A DNA stretch of 13,062 bases from Pseudomonadota bacterium (GTDB taxonomy: Bacteria > Pseudomonadota > Gammaproteobacteria > Burkholderiales > Burkholderiaceae_C), in the NCBI GenBank assembly GCA_023418355.1, contig JAEZZU010000022.1, positions 1 through 13,062 on the forward strand, given 5' to 3'. Of the stretch, positions 1 to 4,519 are shown one piece after another. Each line of letters starts with the position of its first letter. Positions within the stretch are counted from its first letter, which is position 1. Both the position numbers and the translations under genes were made by a program. The notes under the pieces were generated by a model. It saw nothing but the letters and a program-made list of their open reading frames with translations. It was not told the origin of the DNA and did no database searches.

Positions 1-1
1 T

Positions 2-37
2 ATGATTGAAGCAGCCAACAAGAAGGAGGTTTTATGA
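2..37 (+). CDS. C-terminal end of an upstream gene (partial)
   Basis: An open frame enters from the left edge and stops at a TGA at 35-37. The visible residues are MIEAANKKEVL, which cannot be assigned to a family. The stop overlaps the start of the next gene as ATGA, and the purine-rich AAGGAGG that serves that next gene lies inside this coding end. The same architecture recurs across the window, which is the main reason for believing this is a real gene end rather than leader sequence. The true start is outside the window, so an ATG at 2-4 should not be read as the start. Confidence 0.55.
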   Translation: MIEAANKKEVL

Positions 38-294
38 CACTTTATCACGTAACTACAGAAGGCGACTGTGAAGGCCGCACTACAAAAGATTTGGGGTATG
101 TTGAAGCAGATTCACCTGAACATGCTATCAAATACCTGCATTCCATCGGGAAGTATGCGGGTTATGAGTATACTATCTACGAGGTTGAAATTATTAACCT
201 TATACAAGTGGCAACTCCTATGGCAGAGTTGAAACATCTTAAGGCAAAAGTAAGACCTGGTGTAGTGTCCGATTACAAAGGGGAAGTAAAATGA
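34..294 (+). CDS. Small phage protein of unknown function (86 aa)
   Basis: I do not recognise this protein. It starts at ATG 34 behind a strong AAGGAGG and overlaps the upstream stop by 4 nt (ATGA). The N-terminal half has a pattern of short strands and one helix (LYHVTTEGD, then EADSPEHAIKYLHSIG), the layout of small alpha/beta phage proteins that end in a YEVEII-type strand. It has no signal peptide, no membrane segment and only one cysteine, so metal binding is unlikely. Its stop overlaps the next start by 4 nt, so the two are probably translationally coupled. Confidence that it is a gene is high. No function can be given. Confidence 0.8.
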   Translation: MTLYHVTTEGDCEGRTTKDLGYVEADSPEHAIKYLHSIGKYAGYEYTIYEVEIINLIQVATPMAELKHLKAKVRPGVVSDYKGEVK

Positions 295-503
295 GTGGAT
301 GGATTAAAGTATCTGGCACCGAAGATGTTCCTATCGGAGAGTGGCTTGTAATCATGGCAGACGGCAAGAAGGGATTCTGTGAAGTTAACAAAACACGCAA
401 TGGCACGATAGCTGTTATCAATGGTCATTTTTATTTTGACTTGGCACCTGTGATCGCATACCATGCACTACCAACATATGAAGAGGAGATTAACAATGGC
501 TAA
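291..503 (+). CDS. DUF551-like small phage protein (70 aa)
   Basis: The start ATG at 291 overlaps the upstream stop as ATGA and is preceded by GGGGAAG. The sequence begins GWIKVSG, continues with a VP.GEWLVIMADG segment and ends FDLAPVIAYHALP. That matches the general layout of DUF551 proteins, which open with W-I-x-V, then a P-x-x-G-x-W/x-V-L-V turn, an aspartate-glycine, and close with a strand leading to H-W-M-P-L-P. The family is common in enterobacterial phages and prophages and has no established function. The call is by motif pattern only, and several expected residues of the closing motif differ (YHALP instead of HWMPLP). It overlaps the next gene by 8 nt. Confidence 0.65.
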   Translation: MSGWIKVSGTEDVPIGEWLVIMADGKKGFCEVNKTRNGTIAVINGHFYFDLAPVIAYHALPTYEEEINNG

Positions 504-813
504 CAAAGAACCACATGTATATACTGCACTGGTAAAGCACTTGAACAAAGAACGTAACAGGATCATTGCAGATTATCGTAAATTTAAACGTAGTAGTCTA
601 AATCGTAAATACATGCCACATGCAGCTTTTGACGCTACACGTGCAGTATTTCGTGCAAAGATTGCGGAAATGGATAATCTGCTTAAGCTTGCACGATTAT
701 CTATTCATGCATCCAAAGTAACAGGAGTCACTCACTTCTTTGACTTCGATACTAAAGCACTATATGCACCAGAAGCAGGTGAACAATTGATTTATCTACT
801 TACCAAAAAATAA
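496..813 (+). CDS. Small basic helical protein of unknown function (105 aa)
   Basis: The chosen start is ATG 496, seven bases after AAGAGGAGAT. An in-frame extension to 463 exists but runs through the upstream gene and lacks its own ribosome site. The first two thirds are rich in Lys/Arg and look helical (LVKHLNKERNRIIADYRKF and AVFRAKIAEMDNLLKLARL), which suggests a small nucleic-acid- or protein-binding helical bundle. The C-terminal third is more mixed and ends YLLTKK. It has no cysteine, signal peptide or membrane segment. It overlaps the preceding gene by 8 nt and is the last gene before a non-coding leader, so it probably ends the upstream operon. The function is unknown. Confidence 0.75.
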   Translation: MANKEPHVYTALVKHLNKERNRIIADYRKFKRSSLNRKYMPHAAFDATRAVFRAKIAEMDNLLKLARLSIHASKVTGVTHFFDFDTKALYAPEAGEQLIYLLTKK

Positions 814-816
814 GTG

Positions 817-845
817 TTGACTTTTTTCAAAAAATATGCTACCCT
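817..845 (+). promoter_or_regulatory. Possible extended -10 sigma70-type promoter
   Basis: TTGACT (817-822) is followed, after 17 nt, by TACCCT (840-845). A TGC immediately before the -10 gives the TGn extension (837-839). The -35 matches 5 of 6 consensus bases and the -10 only 3 of 6, so the call depends on the extended -10. It would start RNA near 852 and so transcribe the two hairpins at 891-974 and the genes at 990-1453. The hairpin ACCC-CGAA-GGGT (847-858) would overlap the start site. Confidence 0.45.
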
Positions 846-890
846 AACCCCGAAGGGTCGAGCGATAGCGAGTATAGATTATGTAATAGA

Positions 891-930
891 TTAATCTCTA
901 TCGTTAGATGTTCGAAGAACAGAGATTTAA
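891..930 (+). promoter_or_regulatory. Leader RNA hairpin, copy A of a tandem motif
   Basis: Outer stem: TTAATCTCT (891-899) pairs with AGAGATT plus TAA (921-930), with T928 bulged. A 10-nt unpaired 5' strand, ATCGTTAGAT (900-909), follows. An inner stem GTTC (910-913) pairs with GAAC (917-920) around a GAA loop and stacks directly on the outer 3' arm. The 15-nt core at 900-914 recurs at 943-957 with 13 identities, inside a second hairpin of the same shape. A direct repeat ATAGATTA (874-881 and 886-893) abuts this copy. No known riboswitch or tRNA is recognised. Confidence 0.6.
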
Positions 931-931
931 G

Positions 932-974
932 TACTTGTTCTTATCGGTAGATGATCGTAAGATCAAGAACAATA
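932..974 (+). promoter_or_regulatory. Leader RNA hairpin, copy B, just upstream of a ribosome site
   Basis: Outer stem: TTGTTCTT (935-942) pairs perfectly with AAGAACAA (965-972), and can extend by two pairs across a bulged C934. The unpaired strand ATCGGTAGAT (943-952) corresponds to ATCGTTAGAT in copy A. The inner stem GATC (953-956)/GATC (961-964) closes a GTAA loop, which is of the GNRA type. Several stem positions differ from copy A with both partners changed, so pairing is kept. The hairpin ends only a few bases before the AGGAGAG that serves ATG 990, so it is placed to influence translation of that gene. Confidence 0.6.
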
Positions 975-989
975 ATAGGAGAGTGTGTT

Positions 990-1187
990 ATGTTAGTTAA
1001 TGGTGTACTACCTGATTCTAATGGTAATCAGATCACAGTAGACTGGTTCCCTGGTACTGGTGTGTTAGATCTTACTGCTGAATGGTCTGGTGATATTTAT
1101 GGAGAAGGTGTATTATCATTGTCTACAGAACAGATGATCATCCTTCGTGACTTCTTAATTAGTTTAGATCTAGGAGAAAACAAATGA
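990..1187 (+). CDS. Small acidic phage protein of unknown function (65 aa)
   Basis: The start is ATG 990, eight bases after TAGGAGAG. An upstream in-frame ATG at 951 was rejected because it lies inside the loop of a hairpin and has no ribosome site. The protein has a compact beta-rich beginning (MLVNGVLPDSNGNQITVDW) with asparagine-glycine turns, an LTAEWSGDIYGEGVLSLS middle, and a C-terminal helix with MIILRDFLISLDL. It has no cysteine or membrane segment. It is the first gene behind the structured leader, so whatever the leader does probably acts first on this product. It overlaps the next gene by 4 nt (ATGA). The family is not recognised. Confidence 0.75.
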   Translation: MLVNGVLPDSNGNQITVDWFPGTGVLDLTAEWSGDIYGEGVLSLSTEQMIILRDFLISLDLGENK

Positions 1188-1453
1188 GTAAAACTTCTGT
1201 TGAGTTTATCGAGAAACCACCCGTACCACCGTTATACCGTCTGTCTGAGATCGAACCTATGTCTGTGTTCTATTATTATGATTCGTTTCCTGATGCAAAC
1301 AGTCGGGAATACTACTTAGCCACGGATGAAGGAGCAGTGTGTCTAACAGGTTCTCGTGCTGGAGAATATATTCGAGAAAATCGTTTCAATGAAGTAGATT
1401 CTTGTTGGGCTACTGTTGAAGCTAAAATCATAATTAATACTCTTAATCATTAA
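1184..1453 (+). CDS. Small phage protein of unknown function (89 aa)
   Basis: The gene begins at ATG 1184, overlapping the previous stop as ATGA and preceded by TAGGAGAA. It has a proline-rich N-terminus (EKPPVPPLYRLSEIEP), then aromatic strands (VFYYYDSFPD, REYYLATDEG), then a basic/acidic segment and a helix ending in NTLNH. Two cysteines are present but they are not arranged as a metal site. No signal peptide or membrane segment is seen. It is co-transcribed with the gene at 990. Its stop codon sits inside an inverted repeat (1438-1458) that may end this short unit. No function is assigned. Confidence 0.7.
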   Translation: MSKTSVEFIEKPPVPPLYRLSEIEPMSVFYYYDSFPDANSREYYLATDEGAVCLTGSRAGEYIRENRFNEVDSCWATVEAKIIINTLNH

Positions 1454-1458
1454 GAGTA
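1438..1458 (+). terminator. AT-rich hairpin at gene end, possible weak terminator
   Basis: TACTCTTAA (1438-1446) and TTAAGAGTA (1450-1458) form a perfect 9-bp stem with a TCA loop, spanning the stop codon of the preceding gene. The following bases, ATCTTATAC, are not a real U-tract and the stem has only two G-C pairs, so intrinsic termination would be weak. It may protect the 3' end or mark a processing point. It lies just before a strong promoter, which fits an operon boundary. Confidence 0.35.
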
Positions 1459-1475
1459 ATCTTATACAAAATTTG

Positions 1476-1505
1476 TTGACATAATCAAGATTCTTTGTGT
1501 AGAAT
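1476..1505 (+). promoter_or_regulatory. Strong sigma70-type promoter
   Basis: TTGACA (1476-1481, perfect -35) is followed by an 18-nt spacer and TAGAAT (1500-1505, 5 of 6 -10 bases). The predicted start is near 1512, giving a short leader before AAGGAGA and ATG 1536. This promoter could drive the uninterrupted gene run down to the terminator at 8264-8287. The -10 context GTAGAATAA recurs upstream of nrdD (8321-8329) at almost the same distance from its ATG (36 and 37 nt). Confidence 0.75.
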
Positions 1506-1535
1506 AAAGATTCACTTACTAAGGAGATTTTATAA

Positions 1536-1733
1536 ATGGCTACAAAGAAACAGAAAATGAAATGTCTTACTCTCACTGAACTGGGTCAAGCTTCCAACTG
1601 CGTTACTGTTGGTAAGATTTATTCTACAGTTCTTGATAAAGACAACAACAGTTTTACTTTCAAAGATGATAACGGAAACCCTCAAGTTGGAATCTACCCT
1701 TCCTGTGCTTTTGGTACTTGGGAAAAAGTTTAA
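1536..1733 (+). CDS. Small SH3-like beta-barrel phage protein (65 aa)
   Basis: The gene starts at ATG 1536 behind TAAGGAGA, directly after the strong promoter, so it is probably among the most highly expressed products here. The layout (KCLTLTELGQASNCVTVGKIY, a strand/turn with DKDNNSFTFKDDNGNPQ, then an aromatic close around AFGTWEKV) is that of a small beta-barrel family common in phages: a Lys-Cys strand, a V-G-K-x-Y turn, and a D-D-N/D-G hairpin. That family has no proven function. The family resemblance is from pattern memory. The N-terminus is basic (ATKKQKMK), so nucleic-acid contact is possible. Confidence 0.7.
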   Translation: MATKKQKMKCLTLTELGQASNCVTVGKIYSTVLDKDNNSFTFKDDNGNPQVGIYPSCAFGTWEKV

Positions 1734-1752
1734 TTAACTGATCGGAGGGAGT

Positions 1753-1926
1753 ATGCAAGACAAGAAAAACAATGTTCGTTATGCTTTGTACGGACGTATG
1801 GGCGTAGACTGTGAATGGAGACTTCTGTTACAGCGTATTCCCTCTTATCAAGAAGCTATGACGAAGCGAGAACATTATAAGAAGACGTGGAGACACGTTG
1901 TTTGCAAACATTACGAGGAGGCATAA
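1753..1926 (+). CDS. Short basic protein of unknown function (57 aa)
   Basis: This short frame runs from ATG 1753 to TAA 1926 between two clear genes. It has a good ribosome site (CGGAGGGA) and its stop overlaps the next start by one base (TAATG), which supports it as a real gene. The product starts MQDKKNNVRYALYGRMG, has a W-R-L-L-L-Q-R segment, then helical A-M-T-K-R-E-H-Y-K-K-T-W, and ends VVCKHYEEA. It is rich in Arg, Lys, His and aromatic residues, so it could bind nucleic acid or modify a host protein. This is only composition-based. The spacing between the ribosome site and ATG is somewhat short. Confidence 0.65.
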   Translation: MQDKKNNVRYALYGRMGVDCEWRLLLQRIPSYQEAMTKREHYKKTWRHVVCKHYEEA

Positions 1927-2234
1927 TGAGCACATTATCAACAGCAGTCAAGTTCCACCAGGATTATGAAGAAGCTGTCAAAGATGCTGACAATCCTTCC
2001 TCATTAGTGTTTGAGGATCGTACAGGTTTGAAGTGGGTTAAATCTTTCGATGAGATCTATTTCTGGTATCCGCAGGGAGCCACAAGCGATAGTTCTCTGT
2101 ATAGCTACGAACTGGAATACCGTGGCCCTGTAGACGAAGATGAAAACTTTATCATGTATTTCGTAAATAATGGTTGCGGTGAAACGTTTAATGTTGTATT
2201 CTCTAAAGCAGATGAGTCTGACGAGGAGGTGTAA
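1926..2234 (+). CDS. Acidic phage protein, first of two tandem paralogues (102 aa)
   Basis: The start is ATG 1926, overlapping the previous stop by one base and preceded by GAGGAGG. The protein is acidic and beta-rich. Its C-terminal half shares a clear pattern with the next gene: DEIYF, a short turn, Y-S-Y-E-L-E-Y-R-G-P, DEDENFIMYFVNNGCGE, then a F-N-V-V-F-S-K strand. This supports origin by tandem duplication. It has no signal peptide, membrane segment or catalytic motif. A strongly negative charge can indicate a protein that contacts a basic host factor or mimics DNA, but nothing here proves it. The function is unknown. It overlaps the next gene by one base (TAATG). Confidence 0.75.
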   Translation: MSTLSTAVKFHQDYEEAVKDADNPSSLVFEDRTGLKWVKSFDEIYFWYPQGATSDSSLYSYELEYRGPVDEDENFIMYFVNNGCGETFNVVFSKADESDEEV

Positions 2235-2539
2235 TGTTGTATAATCCGACTTTAAGCTTGGCAGTTGCAGCCCACATGCTGTACAATGATTCTGTGAAGG
2301 ATGAGTTGTCGCCTGTGAGTTTAGCTTTCTATCTGATAGACAGGGATTGGATGTTCTCTGGTGAGGATGAAATCTACTACGTAAATTCACGAGGTTTTAT
2401 TGAAAGTTTTGAACTTGAACATCGCGCACCAACAGCAGAAGATGATCGTTTTATTATGTTCTGTGTAAATGATGGTTACGGAGAGGTATATGACGTAGTA
2501 TTCTTCAAAAACCGACAGAAGACTGAAGAGGAATTCTAA
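2234..2539 (+). CDS. Acidic phage protein, second of two tandem paralogues (101 aa)
   Basis: ATG 2234 overlaps the previous stop by one base, with GAGGAGGT upstream. The C-terminal half parallels the preceding gene: EDEIYYVNSRGF, S-F-E-L-E-H-R-A-P, AEDDRFIMFCVNDGYGEVYDVVFFK. The two have roughly the same length and spacing of these blocks. The N-termini differ: this one has a more hydrophobic start (LYNPTLSLAVAAHML) that is not a convincing signal peptide, because it lacks a basic N-region and a cleavage site. Tandem paralogues kept side by side in a compact genome suggest specialised versions of one role, for example binding two related targets. No function is recognised. Confidence 0.75.
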   Translation: MLYNPTLSLAVAAHMLYNDSVKDELSPVSLAFYLIDRDWMFSGEDEIYYVNSRGFIESFELEHRAPTAEDDRFIMFCVNDGYGEVYDVVFFKNRQKTEEEF

Positions 2540-2902
2540 ATGAAAAGGCTACTTTGTGTCCTGATGTTGATGATTGCCACCAATGCTACAGCCGCCCGTG
2601 ATGGTTTCAAGATTGGGGTGGAAGGTAGCCAATTCTTCACTTGGTATGGTGGTGAAGCTGTCTACCAGGTGGATGATAAAAAGTATAACTGCAAGTTTGA
2701 TCGTATAGATCGTGGAGTGGATAATTGGGGTGACGCTTACAAAGCCACAGGTTTCTATTGCACAAAAGATTTATATATTACAGTCAAAGAACCACAAGAC
2801 AATAGAAAGGTGTTGTTCATTGTGGTAAACCCTGCTAAATTTGAAGAACGTAAAGCTTACTATGTAGATATGTTCATTGAATACAAAAAGGAGGAAAAAT
2901 GA
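2540..2902 (+). CDS. Predicted exported small protein (120 aa)
   Basis: This is the only protein in the window with a classical Sec signal peptide: a basic start (MKR), a hydrophobic core (LLCVLMLMIA, residues 4-13) and an A-x-A type site at ATA or TAA (residues 16-19), giving a mature protein of about 101 residues. The cysteine at 6 is not in a lipobox, so it is probably not a lipoprotein. The mature part is beta-rich with two cysteines (Cys51 in YNCKF and Cys74 in YCTKD) that could form one disulphide in the periplasm. A small periplasmic phage protein could act in superinfection exclusion or lysis control. That is inference. Start ATG 2540 directly follows the upstream stop. It overlaps the next gene by 4 nt. 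Confidence 0.7.
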   Translation: MKRLLCVLMLMIATNATAARDGFKIGVEGSQFFTWYGGEAVYQVDDKKYNCKFDRIDRGVDNWGDAYKATGFYCTKDLYITVKEPQDNRKVLFIVVNPAKFEERKAYYVDMFIEYKKEEK

Positions 2903-3261
2903 GAGAAACAATCGTAGATGTTGTTATTAATGGTCAACGTTATGTGCCTGTTGTAGAGAAAGCTGAACCAGATGCTTTAGATGTTGTTTTTGAAGACGAT
3001 GATCTTGGCACTGTTACTGTGCGTGAATATTTCAGACGACTGCTCTCTACACTTTGGGAAGAAGAAGATAGTTTCAGTGGAAAACGCCCTTTCGGTAACT
3101 CTTGCTGGCAGTTCGATTTGATTATTGGTTTGATCGATGCTGGGTACCTGGAAGGTAAAGTTTATCGTGACGAAGATGGTGGTATAGAAGATACCGACTA
3201 TGATCGTGAAGAAGCAGATAAACTAATTCAAGGTCTGATCGCACGTATGTGTTTAGGTTAA
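2899..3261 (+). CDS. Conserved phage protein of unknown function (120 aa)
   Basis: ATG 2899 overlaps the upstream stop (ATGA) and follows AAGGAGG. The N-terminus has two strands (IVDVVINGQRYVPVV). The core has the pattern V-R-E-Y-F-R-R-L-L, then LWEEEDSFSGKRPFGNSCW, then FDLIIGLIDAGYLEG, and an acidic end with EEADKLIQGLI. A module with G-K-R-P-F-G-N-S-x-W and a following helix is familiar from many phage hypothetical proteins and may be widespread. No enzymatic role is known to me. It has only two cysteines and no signal or membrane segment. It sits between an exported protein and a DUF4326 protein, which does not suggest a role. Confidence 0.75.
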   Translation: MRETIVDVVINGQRYVPVVEKAEPDALDVVFEDDDLGTVTVREYFRRLLSTLWEEEDSFSGKRPFGNSCWQFDLIIGLIDAGYLEGKVYRDEDGGIEDTDYDREEADKLIQGLIARMCLG

Positions 3262-3262
3262 T

Positions 3263-3631
3263 ATGAAGGTATTAAACTTTTACCATTTAGGCAAAACAAT
3301 CCCAGAAGGTGCTGTTTATATTGGTAGAGCAATGCCACATATGGGACTAAAAGCCTCCAAGTTTGCAAACCCTTTTAAGTTAAAAGATGATGAACCACGA
3401 GGATCAACTATACAAAGGTATAAAGAGTGGTTGTGGGAGCAAATTCGTTGTGGTAAGATCACTCTTGAAGATTTATTAGAGCTAGAAGGGAAAGATTTAG
3501 TTTGCTTCTGCTCCCCTCAACCTTGTCATGGAGATGTATTGGTAGCAGCCGTGGCTTGGGCTAGAAAAGAGTGGGACAAAAAGCATCCTACTTATGTAGA
3601 CAATTATTGGATTTGGGAGGAGAATTTTTGA
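3263..3631 (+). CDS. DUF4326 domain protein (122 aa)
   Basis: The protein has the DUF4326 signature in order: Y-I-G-R near residues 19-22, SKFANPFKL around 33-40, a helix with IQRYKEWLWEQI at 50-61, and L-V-C-F-C-S-P-Q-P-C-H-G-D-V-L at 79-93. The domain is frequent in large phages and in bacteria. To my knowledge its biochemical activity is not established. The closing Cys-Phe-Cys...Cys-His cluster (Cys81, Cys83, Cys88, His89) looks like a metal or catalytic centre, but which of these is uncertain. The family length fits a complete protein. The start ATG 3263 has only a weak TTTAGG upstream, so it is probably translated by coupling with the preceding gene. The stop codon overlaps a TTG start. 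Confidence 0.85.
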   Translation: MKVLNFYHLGKTIPEGAVYIGRAMPHMGLKASKFANPFKLKDDEPRGSTIQRYKEWLWEQIRCGKITLEDLLELEGKDLVCFCSPQPCHGDVLVAAVAWARKEWDKKHPTYVDNYWIWEENF

Positions 3632-3981
3632 AAAATATTATTGATGTAGATGTGTTTGGTATCACAACACTACAAGACAAACAAGCAACACTGTATTATC
3701 ATAAAAAAGAGGACCAAGCTTACATCTACATCGGGGCAGAAAAGTTTGGTGTTGGAGATATGGTTTTAAATGTTGAAGGAGATCTTCCTTTAGAACAAAA
3801 GTTGAAAGTTTTTCGTTTCACAGGAGATGTTAAACTAGACGGCGTTATCGCAATCCTACAAGAAGACCATTATTATATGGTAACTTTCGTTACTCCTGCT
3901 TTCTCTGGCCTTAATGGAGAAGAAGCTCTTAACGATGTTATTATCTTAAAGATTGGTAATGCTCTAAACGATGTAAACTAA
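3628..3981 (+). CDS. Beta-rich protein of unknown function with TTG start (117 aa)
   Basis: I place the start at TTG 3628. It sits six bases after GGGAGGAG and overlaps the DUF4326 stop as TTGA. An ATG at 3571 in the same frame would lie deep inside the previous gene and has no ribosome site. The same TTGA coupling is used by nrdG, so the choice is consistent within this genome. The product is built from alternating strands (ATLYYHKKED, AYIYIGAEKFGVGDMVL, KLKVFRFTGDV, HYYMVTFVTPAF) and a C-terminal helix. It has no cysteine, signal peptide or membrane segment. No family is recognised. Confidence 0.7.
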   Translation: MKNIIDVDVFGITTLQDKQATLYYHKKEDQAYIYIGAEKFGVGDMVLNVEGDLPLEQKLKVFRFTGDVKLDGVIAILQEDHYYMVTFVTPAFSGLNGEEALNDVIILKIGNALNDVN

Positions 3982-3995
3982 AGGAGGGAGTGAGT

Positions 3996-4505
3996 ATGTT
4001 CTTTGATGCAAATTCTCTTTTTGTATCTACAGCAGGGCAGTCTGCTGTTAATGCAGAATTTGAGGAAAGAGAAGAATGGATTGATAATCACAACTACGAT
4101 CCAAGTAATTTAAACTGGTGCAGTTTGGATGTTGGTAATCTTAGTAGAGATAATGCACTTAGAGCATACTACTCTGTATATACTGTTGACAATCTTTATC
4201 AATACTACGTGTTTCGTAGTCTTATTGTTAATCTTAATTTAGCTGGACGTTTAAAGAACAATAAGGCATTCACATTGGGACATTATATTCCCTTCCGTAA
4301 AGGTGGTGTGCATTTTCCATGCAATTGGATTATTCAAACACGAAAAGAAAACAGTTTAGCAGGAGACACCATGCCAAGATTTAAAGATAAGTGGACATGG
4401 GAAAAACAAATGGGGTACATTAATGCACATTTGCCACCTAATCTAAAAGAACCTTACGCCAGCAGAGCTAAGGAAATGATGAGGATTGTCAAGAGTTTTT
4501 ATTAA
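3996..4505 (+). CDS. HNH-like nuclease domain protein (169 aa)
   Basis: I chose ATG 3996, eight bases after AGGAGG. A GTG at 3990 in the same frame touches the ribosome site and is too close. Residues 95-121 read G-H-Y-I-P-F, then G-G-V-H-F-P-C-N-W-I, then K-E-N-S. This is the order of an HNH endonuclease core (x-H-x-x-P, G-G, N, N), with His96 as the likely general base, Asn110 as the structural residue and Asn119 as the possible final ligand position. There is no flanking CxxC zinc pair. The N-terminal 90 residues are helical and unfamiliar. It lies 14 nt before the helicase gene, which fits a DNA-processing pair. Nuclease activity is unproven, and a degenerate HNH fold is the main alternative. 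Confidence 0.55.
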   Translation: MFFDANSLFVSTAGQSAVNAEFEEREEWIDNHNYDPSNLNWCSLDVGNLSRDNALRAYYSVYTVDNLYQYYVFRSLIVNLNLAGRLKNNKAFTLGHYIPFRKGGVHFPCNWIIQTRKENSLAGDTMPRFKDKWTWEKQMGYINAHLPPNLKEPYASRAKEMMRIVKSFY

Positions 4506-4519
4506 GAGAGGAGAAATAC

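Noticed and set aside
804..827. A-tract and T-tract around 804-827 as an intrinsic terminator
   Set aside because: The potential stem is only A-T pairs with no GC core, and the TTGACT promoter element lies within it.
900..930. tRNA-like GTTCGAA in the leader
   Set aside because: The surrounding bases do not form a cloverleaf: no acceptor stem, no anticodon arm and no CCA end. The GTTC-GAA-GAAC segment is better explained as the inner stem of a hairpin.
900..957. Direct repeat as a CRISPR or integration repeat
   Set aside because: There are only two imperfect 15-nt copies, with paired flanks that explain them as RNA hairpins.
951..989. Upstream ATG giving a longer version of the gene at 990
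   Set aside because: It lies inside the hairpin loop and has no ribosome site, whereas ATG 990 has AGGAGAG at proper distance.
2004..2390. Long open frame on the minus strand across the paralogue pair
   Set aside because: It has no ribosome site and is fully covered by two well-supported plus-strand genes with overlapping junctions.
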